Below the pieces are notes generated by a model that did not search any database, was not told the DNA's origin, and was given only the letters and a program-made list of their open reading frames with translations. A program made the translations under genes and the position numbers. Shown piece by piece: positions 33,929 to 44,295 of a DNA stretch of 49,596 bases (position 1 is its first letter; the number at the start of each line of letters is the position of its first letter). This stretch comes from Beijerinckia sp. L45 (GTDB lineage: Bacteria; Pseudomonadota; Alphaproteobacteria; Rhizobiales; Beijerinckiaceae), in assembly GCF_009765775.1 (NCBI RefSeq), contig NZ_LMUU01000251.1, positions 52,770 to 102,365 on the forward strand, in the 5' to 3' direction.

Positions 33929-35197
33929 TCAGCTGTAGGCTGGCGCTCCGAGCGGCTCGGCGTGCGCAAAGTTACCCCGACGCGCGCGCATCCCCTTGAG
34001 GACGAAGAAGGCGAGGAGTGCGGTCACGAGGTCGAGGCCGATGATCACGAAGAACACCGGCTCCCAGCTGCCGGTCCAGCCCTTGAGCATGGCCGCAAGC
34101 GGACCGCCGAGGATCGAACCGATGCCCTGCGCCATATAGAGGAAGCCGTAGTTCGTGGTGGCGTAGCGCTCGCCGAACGTATCGGTGAGCGTCGAGGGGA
34201 ACAGCGAGAAGATCTCGCCCCAGCCGAAGAACACCACGCCCGACAGCAGCACGAAGATCGTCGCGTCATGCCGGAAGTAAAGCAGCGCCGCGATGGCGAC
34301 GGCTTCGAGACCGAAGGCCAAAGCCATCGTGTTTTCGCGGCCGATGCGATCGGACACCCAGCCGAAGAACGGGCGGGTGAGGCCGTTGGTGATGCGGTCG
34401 ATCGACAGCGCCAGCGGCAAAGCCGCCGTGCCGAACACCACCGCGCCGGCAATGCCGAAATCGCGCGCGAAGCTGGCGAAGTTGAAGACGATCATCAGGC
34501 CGCCTGTCGACATCATCGTCATCATCAGGAACATCAGCCAGAAGATCGGCGACCGCAGCATCTCTTTCGGGGTCGCGCCGGTCCGCAGTTCGGCGGCGTT
34601 GACCACATCGCCGGCGTGCGGAACGCGGAGGCAGAGCGCTGCGAGCACGCCGACCACGCCCAAAATGATGCCGAAGGTGAGCAGCGTCGGGCGGAAGCCC
34701 TCGGCCTTCATCATCGAATCGATCGGGAAGGTGGTGAGCAGGGCGCCGAAGCCGTAGCCCGCCGCAACCACGCCGACGGCGAAGCCGCGGCGCTCGGGAA
34801 ACCAGCGCACCATCAGGCCGACGACGCCGATATAGACGAAGCCGGTGCCGACGCCGCAGAACAGGCCGTAGGTGGCGTAAAGGCCGTAGAGCGACGAGAT
34901 CTGGCTGGCGAGGATCCAGCCAAGACCGCTGAGCGCCGCACCGAGCGTGATGAGAAAGCGCGGACCGAAGCGGTCGATGAGCCAGCCTTGGCCGGGCGAC
35001 AGCCAAGTCTGGAGAATGACGAGGATGGAGGCCGTGACCTGGATCGCCGGCAGCGTGGCGCCGGTGGCTTCAGCCAAGGGCTTGGTGAAGAAGGTCCAGA
35101 CGTATTGCGGGCTGGAGATCGACATCATGACGATCAGGCCGAGCAGGAGTTGCAGCCATCGGCGGCCTGGGGGCGGAGCGAGCGTGGTCGTTTGCAT
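33929..35197 (-). CDS. oxlT: MFS transporter, oxalate/formate antiporter (OFA) family
   Basis: 422 residues, twelve membrane segments, major facilitator superfamily. The OFA family signature appears at SISSPQYVWTFFTKPLAEAT and GLFCGVGTGFVYIGVVGLMV; RITNGLTRPFFGWVSDRIGR lies in the second half. ATG 35197 has gagg upstream; a TTG at 35215 is less likely. OxlT exchanges oxalate for formate, but the OFA family also includes other monocarboxylate carriers. A Tat-exported oxalate decarboxylase gene at 7777 makes an oxalate link plausible though the genes are far apart. A palindrome overlaps its leader. Confidence 0.85.
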   Translation of the reverse strand: MQTTTLAPPPGRRWLQLLLGLIVMMSISSPQYVWTFFTKPLAEATGATLPAIQVTASILVILQTWLSPGQGWLIDRFGPRFLITLGAALSGLGWILASQISSLYGLYATYGLFCGVGTGFVYIGVVGLMVRWFPERRGFAVGVVAAGYGFGALLTTFPIDSMMKAEGFRPTLLTFGIILGVVGVLAALCLRVPHAGDVVNAAELRTGATPKEMLRSPIFWLMFLMMTMMSTGGLMIVFNFASFARDFGIAGAVVFGTAALPLALSIDRITNGLTRPFFGWVSDRIGRENTMALAFGLEAVAIAALLYFRHDATIFVLLSGVVFFGWGEIFSLFPSTLTDTFGERYATTNYGFLYMAQGIGSILGGPLAAMLKGWTGSWEPVFFVIIGLDLVTALLAFFVLKGMRARRGNFAHAEPLGAPAYS

Positions 35198-35207
35198 GGG
35201 TGCCTCA

Positions 35208-35228
35208 TTGCACAAGGGAATTGTGCAA
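35208..35228. promoter_or_regulatory. Palindromic operator candidate upstream of oxlT
   Basis: Arms ttgcacaa (35208-35215) and ttgtgcaa (35221-35228) are 8-bp perfect complements separated by gggaa. They start 11 bp upstream of the oxlT ATG (35197, minus strand). The size and symmetry are like GntR- or LacI-type operators, placed where a bound repressor would block transcription. No regulator gene lies next to it. Confidence 0.45.
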
Positions 35229-35410
35229 AAGAGTTAGGCAAGTTCCGTGCTAGATTGTTGACGGATCACGGTTTCAGGCCCTTCTTGGTGATGGCCGGTC
35301 GTACCGCGATGCGAATGCCGAATGGCAGCCATGCAACCGCAATATGCGGTGGCATCATATGGGCTGTATCGCTGTGTTCTGCCTATCTTTTAATCATGTC
35401 CGATGGTGGA

Positions 35411-36199
35411 TTAGCTCGACCGTGCCGTCTTGGCGAGCGCCACAAGCACCATGCGCAGATCGCCCGGTGTCGTCACTCTGTGCGGAAACACGAGCCGCGC
35501 CGTGCGGTCGCCACAGGCGAGGTCCATACCATCGGGATCGAGACCGGTCGCCAGCCATGCGCCGGCCGGCTGGCCCGCCAAAACCTGCGCGTACACCGCC
35601 AGCGCATCGGCGTGATCCGCGTTCATATGCGCGATCGCGCCGGCTTCCGACGCCAGCAGCGCTTCGGCATCGGCCGTTTCGGTCAGGATGCGCCTGGCGG
35701 GAAAGCGGGCGGCGCGGGCGAAGCCGCCGTTGAGATGGATCTGGTCCATCGCCAGGCGCCAGAAGGAGAAATCCCCAAAATCGGCGTAAAGCGCGGCCTT
35801 CGGATGCTTCGCGAGAAAACGGTCCCGGGCGGCGGCACGTGCCGCCGGCTCGGCGAGCTTCTCCGCAACGCCGGTGATCGTCAGCCGCGGATGGGTCAGC
35901 GGGTCTCCTTCGCCGGTCTCGGCAAGCAGCAGGGATGCCCGGGGATCCTTGTCGAGATGCCGGGTGTGCGAGGAGAGCTGCGACACGAGGATCAGCGGCG
36001 AGCCGTCAGGTTCGGTGGCGACGCTCACCAGCGACGCGAAAGGATCGCCCGAGCCGTTCAACGTGGCGAGGGTGCCGGCGCGGATGCTGCGGAGCAGGCG
36101 CCTCGACTCAGCGAGAGGCTGGAAGTCCGGGTCCCCGCCAGGACGCGCCTGCGCGTCGTCCGGCGCGCCCGCTTCGCCTGATAGATTTTCTTCGTTCAT
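35411..36199 (-). CDS. HugZ-like heme-utilisation/FMN split-barrel protein
   Basis: 262 residues. The N-terminal pyridoxamine-phosphate-oxidase-like barrel (about 30-170: RRLLRSIRAGTLATLNGSGD, SLVSVATEPDGSPLILVSQL) is fused to a DUF2470-like C-terminal domain beginning EAGAIAHMNADHADALAVYA. This pairing is that of HugZ/HutZ heme oxygenases and their relatives. ATG 36199 has a strong ggagg. The heme-binding His of HugZ cannot be assigned with certainty. No heme transport genes are near, so function is tentative. Confidence 0.8.
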   Translation of the reverse strand: MNEENLSGEAGAPDDAQARPGGDPDFQPLAESRRLLRSIRAGTLATLNGSGDPFASLVSVATEPDGSPLILVSQLSSHTRHLDKDPRASLLLAETGEGDPLTHPRLTITGVAEKLAEPAARAAARDRFLAKHPKAALYADFGDFSFWRLAMDQIHLNGGFARAARFPARRILTETADAEALLASEAGAIAHMNADHADALAVYAQVLAGQPAGAWLATGLDPDGMDLACGDRTARLVFPHRVTTPGDLRMVLVALAKTARSS

Positions 36200-36333
36200 G
36201 ACGTCCTCCGGCAGCGCAGGATTGGCAAGGTTGCACGCGCCGCGCAATGCGTCCGGGCGTCACCGTCACGGTGGTGACGGAACCAACGTTCCCAAGCGTC
36301 TGTTCCGGCCTATGAATTCGAACGGAGACCGAC

Positions 36334-36837
36334 ATGGTAGAGCAATCCAACACCACCGACGACCGTCAGAAGGTCTGGGAACTCATCAAAGACATCAAGA
36401 TCGCTCTTATGGTGACCACTGGTGAAGGCGGCAAGCTGCATGGGCGGCCGATGGCGGCCATGAACAAGGATTTCGCGGGCGAACTCTGGTTCGCGTCGCG
36501 TGAAGGCGCGCCGAAGCTCGGCGAGATTGCCGATCATTCCCAGGTGCTGTTGGCCTATTCGGAGCCGAAGGATCAGAATTATATCTCCGTTTCCGGCACC
36601 GCGCATTCCGTACGTGACCCCGCCAAGGTCAAGGAACTGTGGAGCGAGGCGATGCGCGTCTGGTTCCCGAAGGGCCCGGACGATCCAGGGATCACCCTCA
36701 TCAAGGTCACGGTCGAGACGGCCGAATTCTGGGATGCGCCGTCGTCCGCGTGGGTCTACGCGTACGGCTACGCCAAGGCCCGGCTGACCGGCGAGCCGCC
36801 AAAGCATGTCGGCGATAACAAGGTCGTCAACTTCTAG
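36334..36837 (+). CDS. General stress protein of the FMN split-barrel family
   Basis: 167 residues, pyridoxamine 5'-phosphate oxidase-like (general stress protein 26 type). Typical stretches are WELIKDIKIALMVTTGEGGK, LHGRPMAAMNKDFAGELWFA and NYISVSGTAHSVRDPAKVKE, and the end WDAPSSAWVYAYGYAKARLT is a family hallmark. Likely binds FMN or FAD and is often stress-induced. ATG 36334 with ggagaccgac upstream. Divergent from the HugZ-like gene across 134 bp. Confidence 0.88.
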   Translation: MVEQSNTTDDRQKVWELIKDIKIALMVTTGEGGKLHGRPMAAMNKDFAGELWFASREGAPKLGEIADHSQVLLAYSEPKDQNYISVSGTAHSVRDPAKVKELWSEAMRVWFPKGPDDPGITLIKVTVETAEFWDAPSSAWVYAYGYAKARLTGEPPKHVGDNKVVNF

Positions 36838-37200
36838 ATTGATTGGTCGGCGCTCCCGCAAGTCATCGTGTGCGGGAGTGTCGGCGCCGACAACAACATG
36901 AACGCGGGATGAAACCGTGTCCTTCAATTGAGCCGAGAGCAAAGGTTAATGTCCGGCAGGTTGTTCGATGCATGCGTGCAATAAAGCAGGCCGACGACTT
37001 CGCTGTGCATGCTTTGCACGATAATTTGACGTCTGCCTTGACATGCCTCATCTTGCTTGAGCGATTCTAAAGCCCTCCGGCGTCACATTTCAGCCTCCAA
37101 TTCCGCTAAGGGTCTTGGCGCTGCGGTGCGGTCAAGCTGCCGAGCAAGCCAATCGTCGCCTGCTCCCCCGGCGGCCTGACATGAAGCGTGAGTGTGCTCG
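36838..37200. promoter_or_regulatory. Intergenic region upstream of chvI, with hairpin
   Basis: 363 bp between the stress protein and chvI. At its left a hairpin with 8-bp arms (ctcccgca 36853-36860, tgcgggag 36871-36878) probably terminates the stress gene. Around 37000-37080 the DNA is AT-richer, with gtgca/tgcac complementary segments near 37005-37020, and likely carries the chvI promoter. No coding frame is convincing. Confidence 0.45.
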
Positions 37201-37896
37201 ATGCCAAACATTGCCCTGGTCGACGACGACCGCAACATCCTGACCTCCGTCTCGATCGCTCTCGAGGGCGAAGGCTACCGCGTCCAAACCTACACAGACG
37301 GGTCGATGGCGCTGGACGGCCTCAAGGCCAATCCGCCGGATCTCGCGATCTTCGATATCAAGATGCCGCGGATGGACGGCATGGAGCTGCTGCGCCGCCT
37401 GCGCCAGAAATCCGACCTTCCCGTGATCTTCCTGACGTCCAAGGACGAAGAGATCGACGAACTTTTCGGGCTCAAGATGGGCGCCGACGATTTCATCCGG
37501 AAGCCGTTTTCGCAGCGCCTGCTCGTCGAGCGGGTCAAGGCGATCCTGCGCCGCGCCAATCCAAAGGAGGCCGCGCAGCAGAAGGAATCCGAGGCCAAGA
37601 TCCTCGAGCGCGGTCTTCTCAAGATGGACCCCGAGCGCCATACCTGCACTTGGAAGAACGATCCGGTGACCTTGACCGTCACTGAATTCCTCATTCTCCA
37701 GGCCTTGGCCACGCGTCCGGGCGTCGTGAAGAGCCGCAACGCCTTGATGGATGCGGCCTACGACGATCAGGTTTATGTCGACGACCGCACCATCGACAGC
37801 CATATCAAGCGGCTTCGCAAGAAGTTCAAATCGGTCGACGACGATTTTGAAATGATCGAGACGCTGTATGGAGTCGGCTATCGTTTCAAGGAATAG
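37201..37896 (+). CDS. chvI: Response regulator ChvI
   Basis: 231 residues, OmpR/PhoB type. Receiver acids Asp9/Asp10, phospho-acceptor Asp52 ([10 protein letters not shown]) and Lys101 (FIRKPF) are intact; the winged-helix output ends [20 protein letters not shown]. The N-terminus [20 protein letters not shown] is that of ChvI. In Agrobacterium, Sinorhizobium and Brucella, ChvG/ChvI senses acid and envelope stress and controls exopolysaccharide, motility and host interaction. ATG 37201; a GTG at 37192 is an alternative. chvG follows after 36 bp. Confidence 0.96.
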   Translation: MPNIALVDDDRNILTSVSIALEGEGYRVQTYTDGSMALDGLKANPPDLAIFDIKMPRMDGMELLRRLRQKSDLPVIFLTSKDEEIDELFGLKMGADDFIRKPFSQRLLVERVKAILRRANPKEAAQQKESEAKILERGLLKMDPERHTCTWKNDPVTLTVTEFLILQALATRPGVVKSRNALMDAAYDDQVYVDDRTIDSHIKRLRKKFKSVDDDFEMIETLYGVGYRFKE

Positions 37897-37932
37897 TGGT
37901 TCGCCAGGGCCCTGCGGCTTCGGTCTGACGCC

Positions 37933-39768
37933 GTGAGCGTCGACCTGCATCAAGGGGGCGTGACGCCGATCGGTGATGCGATGCGACGGACCCGCAAGGT
38001 CCGGCGCAAGCTGATCCGCCGCAGCAAGACGCTGTCGCGTGCGATCTCCTCGCGGTTTTCCTCGTCGCTCACTCGCCGTATCGTGTTCCTGAACCTCGGC
38101 GGCCTGGTCGCCCTGGCCGTCGGGTTTCTCTACGTGAACCAGTTCCGCGAGGGGCTGATCGACGCGCGCGTGCAGAGCCTGCAGACGCAGGGCGAGATCA
38201 TAGCCGCGGCGATTTCGGCATCGGCGAGCGTCGAGACCGACGCGATCACCATCGATCCCGAAAAGCTGCTCCAGCTCACGCCCGGCCAGAGCGGTGGCGC
38301 GCTGGACGAAACCCAACCCGCGCTGCAGTTCTCGATCAATCCCGAACGCATCGGTCCGGTGCTTCGCCGGCTGGTTCTGCCGACGCGGACCCGCGCCCGC
38401 ATTTTCGATCCGGACGGCTACCTCCTTCTCGATTCGCGGTCGCTCAGCCGGCGCTCCACGATCTCGCGCTACGATTTGCCCGCGACGGCGCCGGCGGACG
38501 ACGCGATGACGCTCATCGAGCGCACCTGGAACGCGGTCAGGGGGCGCTTCGGCAAGACCGATACGCCGCATTACGACGAATTCGCCGCTCCCAACGGCAA
38601 GAACTACGCGGAAGTTGCCCGCGCTCTGGCCGGTGGCGTGCAGTCCGTCGTTCGCGTCAATGCCAAGGGCGATACGATCATCTCGGTTGCGGTGCCGATC
38701 CAACGCCTGCAGATGGTCAAGGGGGCGCTGCTGCTCTCGACGCAGGGCGGCGACATCGATTCGATCATCGCGTCGGAACGCTGGACGATCGTGCGTATCT
38801 TTCTGGTCTCGGCGGCGATCATGTTCATGCTGTCGCTGTTTCTCGCCGGTACCATCGCCGAGCCGATGCGCCGCCTCGCCGAGGCTGCCGACCGCGTGCG
38901 CAAGGGCACCAAGTCGCGCCAGGAAATCCCCGACTTCACCGGCCGCGCCGACGAGATCGGGCACCTCTCCGGGTCGCTGCGCGACATGACCAAGGCGCTC
39001 TACAACCGCATCGAGGCGATCGAGAGCTTTGCCGCCGACGTGGCGCACGAGCTCAAAAACCCGCTGACGTCTTTGCGCAGCGCGGTGGAAACGCTGCCGA
39101 TCGCCCGCACGCCGGAGTCGCAGGGACGGCTTCTCGAAGTGATCCAGCACGACGTCCGCCGCCTCGACCGCCTGATCAGCGATATTTCCGACGCCTCGCG
39201 GCTCGATGCCGAACTGGCCCGCGCCGACAATCGCGACGTCAGTCTGGTGGCCGTTCTGGAGGCTGTGACGTCGATGGCCAACGAAACCGGCAAGGACAAC
39301 ATTGAAGTCAGCCTCGACGTTGCCCAAGCCGTCAATGACGACGAGGAGCCCTGCGCGTTTCTCGTCCTCGGCTTTGATTCAAGGCTCGGCCAGGTCTTCA
39401 ACAACCTTATCGACAATGCGCGCTCTTTTTCGGAGCCGGGTGGCAACGTTCGCGTGGCGATGCGTCTGGCACGGGATACCAAGCTTAGCCGCGAGGGCTA
39501 CGAGATCGTCATCGACGACGACGGCCCGGGCATTCCGGCCGACGCCTTCGAGCGGATTTTTGAACGCTTCTACACGGATCGCCCAAACCATGGCTTCGGC
39601 CAGAATTCCGGCCTCGGCCTTTCGATCTCGCGCCAGATCATCGAGGCGCACGGCGGCCGGATCACCGCGGCGAACCGTGTCGGACCGTCGCCGGACCCCG
39701 ACGAGGCGCCGCCGATTCTGGGTGCCCGGTTCACCGTATGGCTGCCGGCGTCGATCGATGCCGAATGA
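37933..39768 (+). CDS. chvG: Sensor histidine kinase ChvG (ExoS)
   Basis: 611 residues, starts at GTG 37933. Residues about 50-70 form the first membrane segment (RRIVFLNLGGLVALAVGFLY), followed by a periplasmic sensor of about 215 residues, a second membrane segment near 288-310 and a HAMP region (AEPMRRLAEAADRVRKG). The phospho-acceptor His372 is in DVAHELKNPLTSLRSA; ATPase boxes are NNLIDNARSF, DDDGPGIP and GLGLSISR. It phosphorylates ChvI. The hprK start overlaps its 3' end by 11 nt. Confidence 0.96.
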   Translation: MSVDLHQGGVTPIGDAMRRTRKVRRKLIRRSKTLSRAISSRFSSSLTRRIVFLNLGGLVALAVGFLYVNQFREGLIDARVQSLQTQGEIIAAAISASASVETDAITIDPEKLLQLTPGQSGGALDETQPALQFSINPERIGPVLRRLVLPTRTRARIFDPDGYLLLDSRSLSRRSTISRYDLPATAPADDAMTLIERTWNAVRGRFGKTDTPHYDEFAAPNGKNYAEVARALAGGVQSVVRVNAKGDTIISVAVPIQRLQMVKGALLLSTQGGDIDSIIASERWTIVRIFLVSAAIMFMLSLFLAGTIAEPMRRLAEAADRVRKGTKSRQEIPDFTGRADEIGHLSGSLRDMTKALYNRIEAIESFAADVAHELKNPLTSLRSAVETLPIARTPESQGRLLEVIQHDVRRLDRLISDISDASRLDAELARADNRDVSLVAVLEAVTSMANETGKDNIEVSLDVAQAVNDDEEPCAFLVLGFDSRLGQVFNNLIDNARSFSEPGGNVRVAMRLARDTKLSREGYEIVIDDDGPGIPADAFERIFERFYTDRPNHGFGQNSGLGLSISRQIIEAHGGRITAANRVGPSPDPDEAPPILGARFTVWLPASIDAE

Positions 39769-40252
39769 GTTGGCTTCCTTCGCGATCCACGCGACCGCCG
39801 TCGCGATCGGCGATTGGGGGCTGGTGATCCGGGGACCATCAAGGGCGGGGAAAAGCACCTTGGCGCTGCGGCTGATCGCGGCGTCCGAACCCGAGCGGCC
39901 CATCATGCTGGTCGGTGACGATCGGCTGATCGTGTCGCGCCGGGGACCAGATATCGTCGTCGCGCCGCATCCTCGCATCGCCGGTCGCATCGAAAAACGG
40001 GGTGACGGCATTCTGGCGATGCCCTTTCGGGCCGACGCCCCGGTGCGCGCCATCGTCGATCTCGACGGACGATCCGATGCCGCGGATGGGTGCGTCGCCA
40101 CCTGCGACTTTGTCGGCCAAAACTTTCCGTCGCTCTGCTTCGTTAAGGAGGGGAGATGGGATGCGCGCTATGCGCGTGTTTTGGAATGGCTTGCCGCGAC
40201 ATCGGTGGCACACCCCGCTCTAAAGTGCGGCCTGAACCTCTTCAATGCTTAA
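39758..40252 (+). CDS. hprK: Short HPr kinase/phosphorylase
   Basis: 164 residues, the short alphaproteobacterial form that keeps only the catalytic domain of the roughly 310-residue Gram-positive enzyme. The Walker A loop is GPSRAGKST at 26-34, followed by LVGDDRLIVSRR. It phosphorylates HPr on a serine. The ATG at 39758 overlaps chvG by 11 nt, implying coupling. In Rhizobiales HprK and its partners tune ChvG/ChvI signalling and nitrogen/carbon balance. Confidence 0.93.
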   Translation: MPNELASFAIHATAVAIGDWGLVIRGPSRAGKSTLALRLIAASEPERPIMLVGDDRLIVSRRGPDIVVAPHPRIAGRIEKRGDGILAMPFRADAPVRAIVDLDGRSDAADGCVATCDFVGQNFPSLCFVKEGRWDARYARVLEWLAATSVAHPALKCGLNLFNA

Positions 40253-40407
40253 AAGATTAGAATTGGTAACAAAAACGCGCTCATATATATCAGCTCTCCC
40301 AAACGGCCGCTTGGCGCTGTTTACGGGGCACGTTTGCCTTCAAAAAGGCATTGGATCATGAGCGACGGCGCAGACGCGCGGAGTTTCCGAATGGTTGGTT
40401 CCTGCCG
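40253..40407. promoter_or_regulatory. Region between hprK and EIIA gene
   Basis: 155 bp, AT-rich in its left half (atatatat near 40284). An in-frame ATG further upstream (40358) of the EIIA gene is not used by the family. It may contain a second promoter for EIIA and HPr. Confidence 0.35.
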
Positions 40408-40809
40408 ATGATCGGAATGGTACTTGTGACCCATGGCGAGCTCGCGACGCAGTTTCGGGCGGCGCTAGAGCATGTCGTCGGTCCACAAAAGCAGGTTGCA
40501 ACCGTCTCCATCGGGCCGGAAGACGATATCGAACGACGGCGCGGCGACATCGTCGATGCGGTCACCGCGGTCGATACTGGATCGGGCGTCGTTCTACTGA
40601 CCGATATGTTCGGCGGCACGCCCTCCAACCTGGCGATCTCGGTGATGAACGGCGCGCACGTGGAAGTGGTTGCCGGCATCAATCTGCCGATGCTCATCAA
40701 GCTGGCGTCGGTACGCGATGGCACATCGCTGGAGCAGGCCGTGATCCAGGCGCAGGACGCCGGACGCAAATACATCTACGTCGCCAGCCGGGTGCTCAGC
40801 GGCAAATGA
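40408..40809 (+). CDS. PTS EIIA-Man-type protein (PtsM/ManX-like)
   Basis: 133 residues. The phospho-acceptor His9 is in MVLVTHGELA; TDMFGGTPSNLAISVM and VVAGINLPMLIKLASV are typical of the EIIA mannose family. With no EIIB/EIIC permease nearby it acts in a regulatory phosphotransfer chain (EI-Ntr, HPr, EIIA), as in other alphaproteobacteria. The start is ATG 40408. Its stop overlaps the HPr start as ATGA. Confidence 0.93.
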   Translation: MIGMVLVTHGELATQFRAALEHVVGPQKQVATVSIGPEDDIERRRGDIVDAVTAVDTGSGVVLLTDMFGGTPSNLAISVMNGAHVEVVAGINLPMLIKLASVRDGTSLEQAVIQAQDAGRKYIYVASRVLSGK

Positions 40810-41123
40810 CCGAGATGGACCCGAAGGCGGAGGCCGCCGCGGCGGGCTCGGGACAACTCAGCCGCGAACTGCCGATCATCAATCGCAAAGGTCTTCACGC
40901 CCGGGCGACGGCGAAATTCGTTCAGTGCGCAGAAAAGTTCAGCGCGGCCGTGACGGTGACGCGCAATGGCGAGACGGTCGGCGGCACCTCGATCATGGGA
41001 ATCCTGACCCTCGGCGCCGGCATCGGGACGACGATCCTGGTGTCCGCGGACGGTGCCGATGCGGAAGAGGCGCTCGACGCGATTGCTGCTCTCATCGCCA
41101 ACCGCTTCGGCGAAGACGAATAG
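40806..41123 (+). CDS. ptsH: Phosphocarrier protein HPr (NPr type)
   Basis: 105 residues with an N-terminal extension of about 20 residues (AAAAGSGQLSRELP). The phospho-relay His31 is in NRKGLHARATAKF and the HprK-target Ser62 in GGTSIMGILTLGAG. Both sites are intact. The start ATG 40806 overlaps the EIIA stop as ATGA, so the two are translated together. It joins the chvIG-hprK-EIIA block as its last gene and converges on the extensin-like gene. Confidence 0.94.
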   Translation: MTEMDPKAEAAAAGSGQLSRELPIINRKGLHARATAKFVQCAEKFSAAVTVTRNGETVGGTSIMGILTLGAGIGTTILVSADGADAEEALDAIAALIANRFGEDE

Positions 41124-41136
41124 CGCCTTCGCGCTA
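41121..41136. other. Hairpin joining two convergent stop codons
   Basis: Arms tagcgc (41121-41126) and gcgcta (41131-41136), loop cttc. The left arm starts with the TAG stop of HPr, the right arm ends with the reverse-complement TAG of the extensin-like gene. A short but symmetrical hairpin, possibly a weak bidirectional terminator. Confidence 0.35.
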
Positions 41137-42099
41137 GCGCCGCATCGGGATCGACGACGTGGCGTCCCAGTCATGCGCCGACCCTTCCGGGACGAAAGCG
41201 CCGTCCTCGCGGATCGCACCACGGCTCGGCTCAGGTGCCCGGGCATAGGCTGAGCCTGGGCTGGGATATGCCGGCGGCGCAGCGGCGATCAACCCGCCAG
41301 GTCCGGGATGCAGGCTTTCCGGATCGCTCGGCGGCTTGCCGTCGGCCATGTCCTGTTCTTCCTCGACCATCGGCGGATCCGGCAGGAGGTCGCGACGCGG
41401 CGGACCGGCGATGGTGGTCTGCGGGATCGGCTTGCAGATCCGGCGCGGTCCCGACGACGTGTTGCCGTGCATCGCGAGATCGACGTGGATGTGGTTGTAA
41501 TGGAAGACGTTGGCGCCCGGGCCCAGCACCGTGGTGAAGCTCGAGCAGGCGCCGGCATGCACATCGCGCAAAAACGCCTGGGTCTGCTCGTCGCCGCGCG
41601 TCCAGTCGCGGACGACGGTGATGCGGCGGCCGTCGGCAAGCCTGAAGCCGGCGATGTCGATCGCGTTGCCGAAGGCATGTTCCGAAATCTTGGCCCCGGC
41701 CTGGCCGTTCATGCCGCGGCAGGAATAGGATCCCATCGTGTCGATTTGGGTGACGACCTGGCCGAAGCGCGCCTGCGCGTCGGGCTGCACCACTTCGGCG
41801 ACCCAATGGTCGAGCGCTGCGATCATCGGGCAGTCGAGGGTTGCCACGGTATCGAGTTGCACCTGGTCGCCGCTGAGCGCCCCGACGAGGAACGGGTGGG
41901 TCAGGCCGCAGATGCCCGGGCCGTCGATGTCGCGGGTGCGCGGCTGAATGAACCGGGAAAGGTGAACGCGATGTTCGGCGATGCAGGCGTTCTCCGCCTG
42001 CGCACGCCATGCTGGTCGTTGCGGACGCTCGTAGTTCGAGCAGCCTGCGACGGTGAGAAGAGCCGCGACGGCGGCGAAAAGCGATACGCGACATGCCAT
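41134..42099 (-). CDS. Extensin-family lipoprotein
   Basis: 321 residues. The lipoprotein signal reads MACRVSLFAAVAALLTVAGC, with lipidated Cys20. The extensin-like C-terminal domain (PF06904 type, about 50-240) contains QAGAKISEHAFGNAIDIAGF and FHYNHIHVDLAMHG, with His/Asp residues like those of metal-dependent LAS/DD-peptidase-type enzymes. The last 80 residues are Pro/Gly-rich and likely disordered. Probably at the outer membrane in cell-wall remodelling. ATG 42099; a CtrA-like half-box pair lies 47 bp upstream. Confidence 0.88.
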   Translation of the reverse strand: MACRVSLFAAVAALLTVAGCSNYERPQRPAWRAQAENACIAEHRVHLSRFIQPRTRDIDGPGICGLTHPFLVGALSGDQVQLDTVATLDCPMIAALDHWVAEVVQPDAQARFGQVVTQIDTMGSYSCRGMNGQAGAKISEHAFGNAIDIAGFRLADGRRITVVRDWTRGDEQTQAFLRDVHAGACSSFTTVLGPGANVFHYNHIHVDLAMHGNTSSGPRRICKPIPQTTIAGPPRRDLLPDPPMVEEEQDMADGKPPSDPESLHPGPGGLIAAAPPAYPSPGSAYARAPEPSRGAIREDGAFVPEGSAHDWDATSSIPMRR

Positions 42100-42145
42100 A
42101 GCGCTAAAATGCCGCGAATTCTTTAAGTCCAGTCTAAGCAGCAGC

Positions 42146-42161
42146 GTTAACGCTTGCTGAA
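42146..42161 (-). promoter_or_regulatory. CtrA-like box upstream of the extensin gene
   Basis: Read on the minus strand: TTCA, seven bases, TTAAC; one mismatch to TTAA-N7-TTAAC. It lies 47 bp upstream of the ATG at 42099, a place suitable for cell-cycle control of a wall protein. Weak on its own. Confidence 0.3.
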
Positions 42162-42248
42162 CCGTGTCGACAGCGAACACGCTTCTGTGTCTTTGCAGAC
42201 GGCGTTTCGAATGACCGGATCCTCCCGGATTTACCCGCTGGCCCTCGC

Positions 42249-42668
42249 ATGATCAAAATCACCGACAAGATCAGCATCAGTGAAACGGAGCTGCATGAGG
42301 ACTTCATGCGCTCGTCGGGAGCCGGTGGCCAGAACGTCAACAAGGTCGAAACCGCCGTCCAACTCCGGTTCGACGCGCGCAACTCGCCGAACCTGCCGGA
42401 CTATGTGCGTGCGAAGCTGCAGACGCTGGCCGGCAGGCGCACGACCAAGAACGGCGAGATCGTCATCACGGCGCAGCGTCATCGCACCCAGGAGCGCAAC
42501 CGCGCCGATGCACTGGAGCGTCTGGTGGCGCTGATCCAGGAAGCGGCCAAGCGGACGCCGTATCGCGTCGCAACGAAACCGACCTTCGGGTCGAAGGTCA
42601 GGCGCCTCGACGAAAAGAAACAGCGGTCGGGCGTCAAGAAGCTGCGATCGGGCCCGGACGCCGACTGA
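42249..42668 (+). CDS. arfB: Alternative ribosome-rescue factor ArfB (peptidyl-tRNA hydrolase)
   Basis: 139 residues. The GGQ catalytic motif is at 26-28 (SSGAGGQNVNKVETAVQLRF), and the basic C-terminal tail (GSKVRRLDEKKQRSGVKKLR) enters the mRNA channel of stalled ribosomes. It releases the peptide from non-stop ribosomes. Length is right for ArfB, too short for RF1/RF2. ATG 42249. It converges on yejF with 4 bp between stops. Confidence 0.95.
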   Translation: MIKITDKISISETELHEDFMRSSGAGGQNVNKVETAVQLRFDARNSPNLPDYVRAKLQTLAGRRTTKNGEIVITAQRHRTQERNRADALERLVALIQEAAKRTPYRVATKPTFGSKVRRLDEKKQRSGVKKLRSGPDAD

Positions 42669-42672
42669 TGGC

Positions 42673-44287
<1,615 letters not shown>

Positions 44288-44295
<8 letters not shown>

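Noticed and set aside
33923-36181. 752-codon plus-strand frame spanning opposite oxlT and the HugZ-like gene
   Set aside because: Runs antisense to two clear genes and their gap, with Arg/Glu/His-rich shadow composition.
37132-39327. 731-codon minus-strand frame opposite chvI and chvG
   Set aside because: Antisense to two well-supported genes; no domain or start signal.
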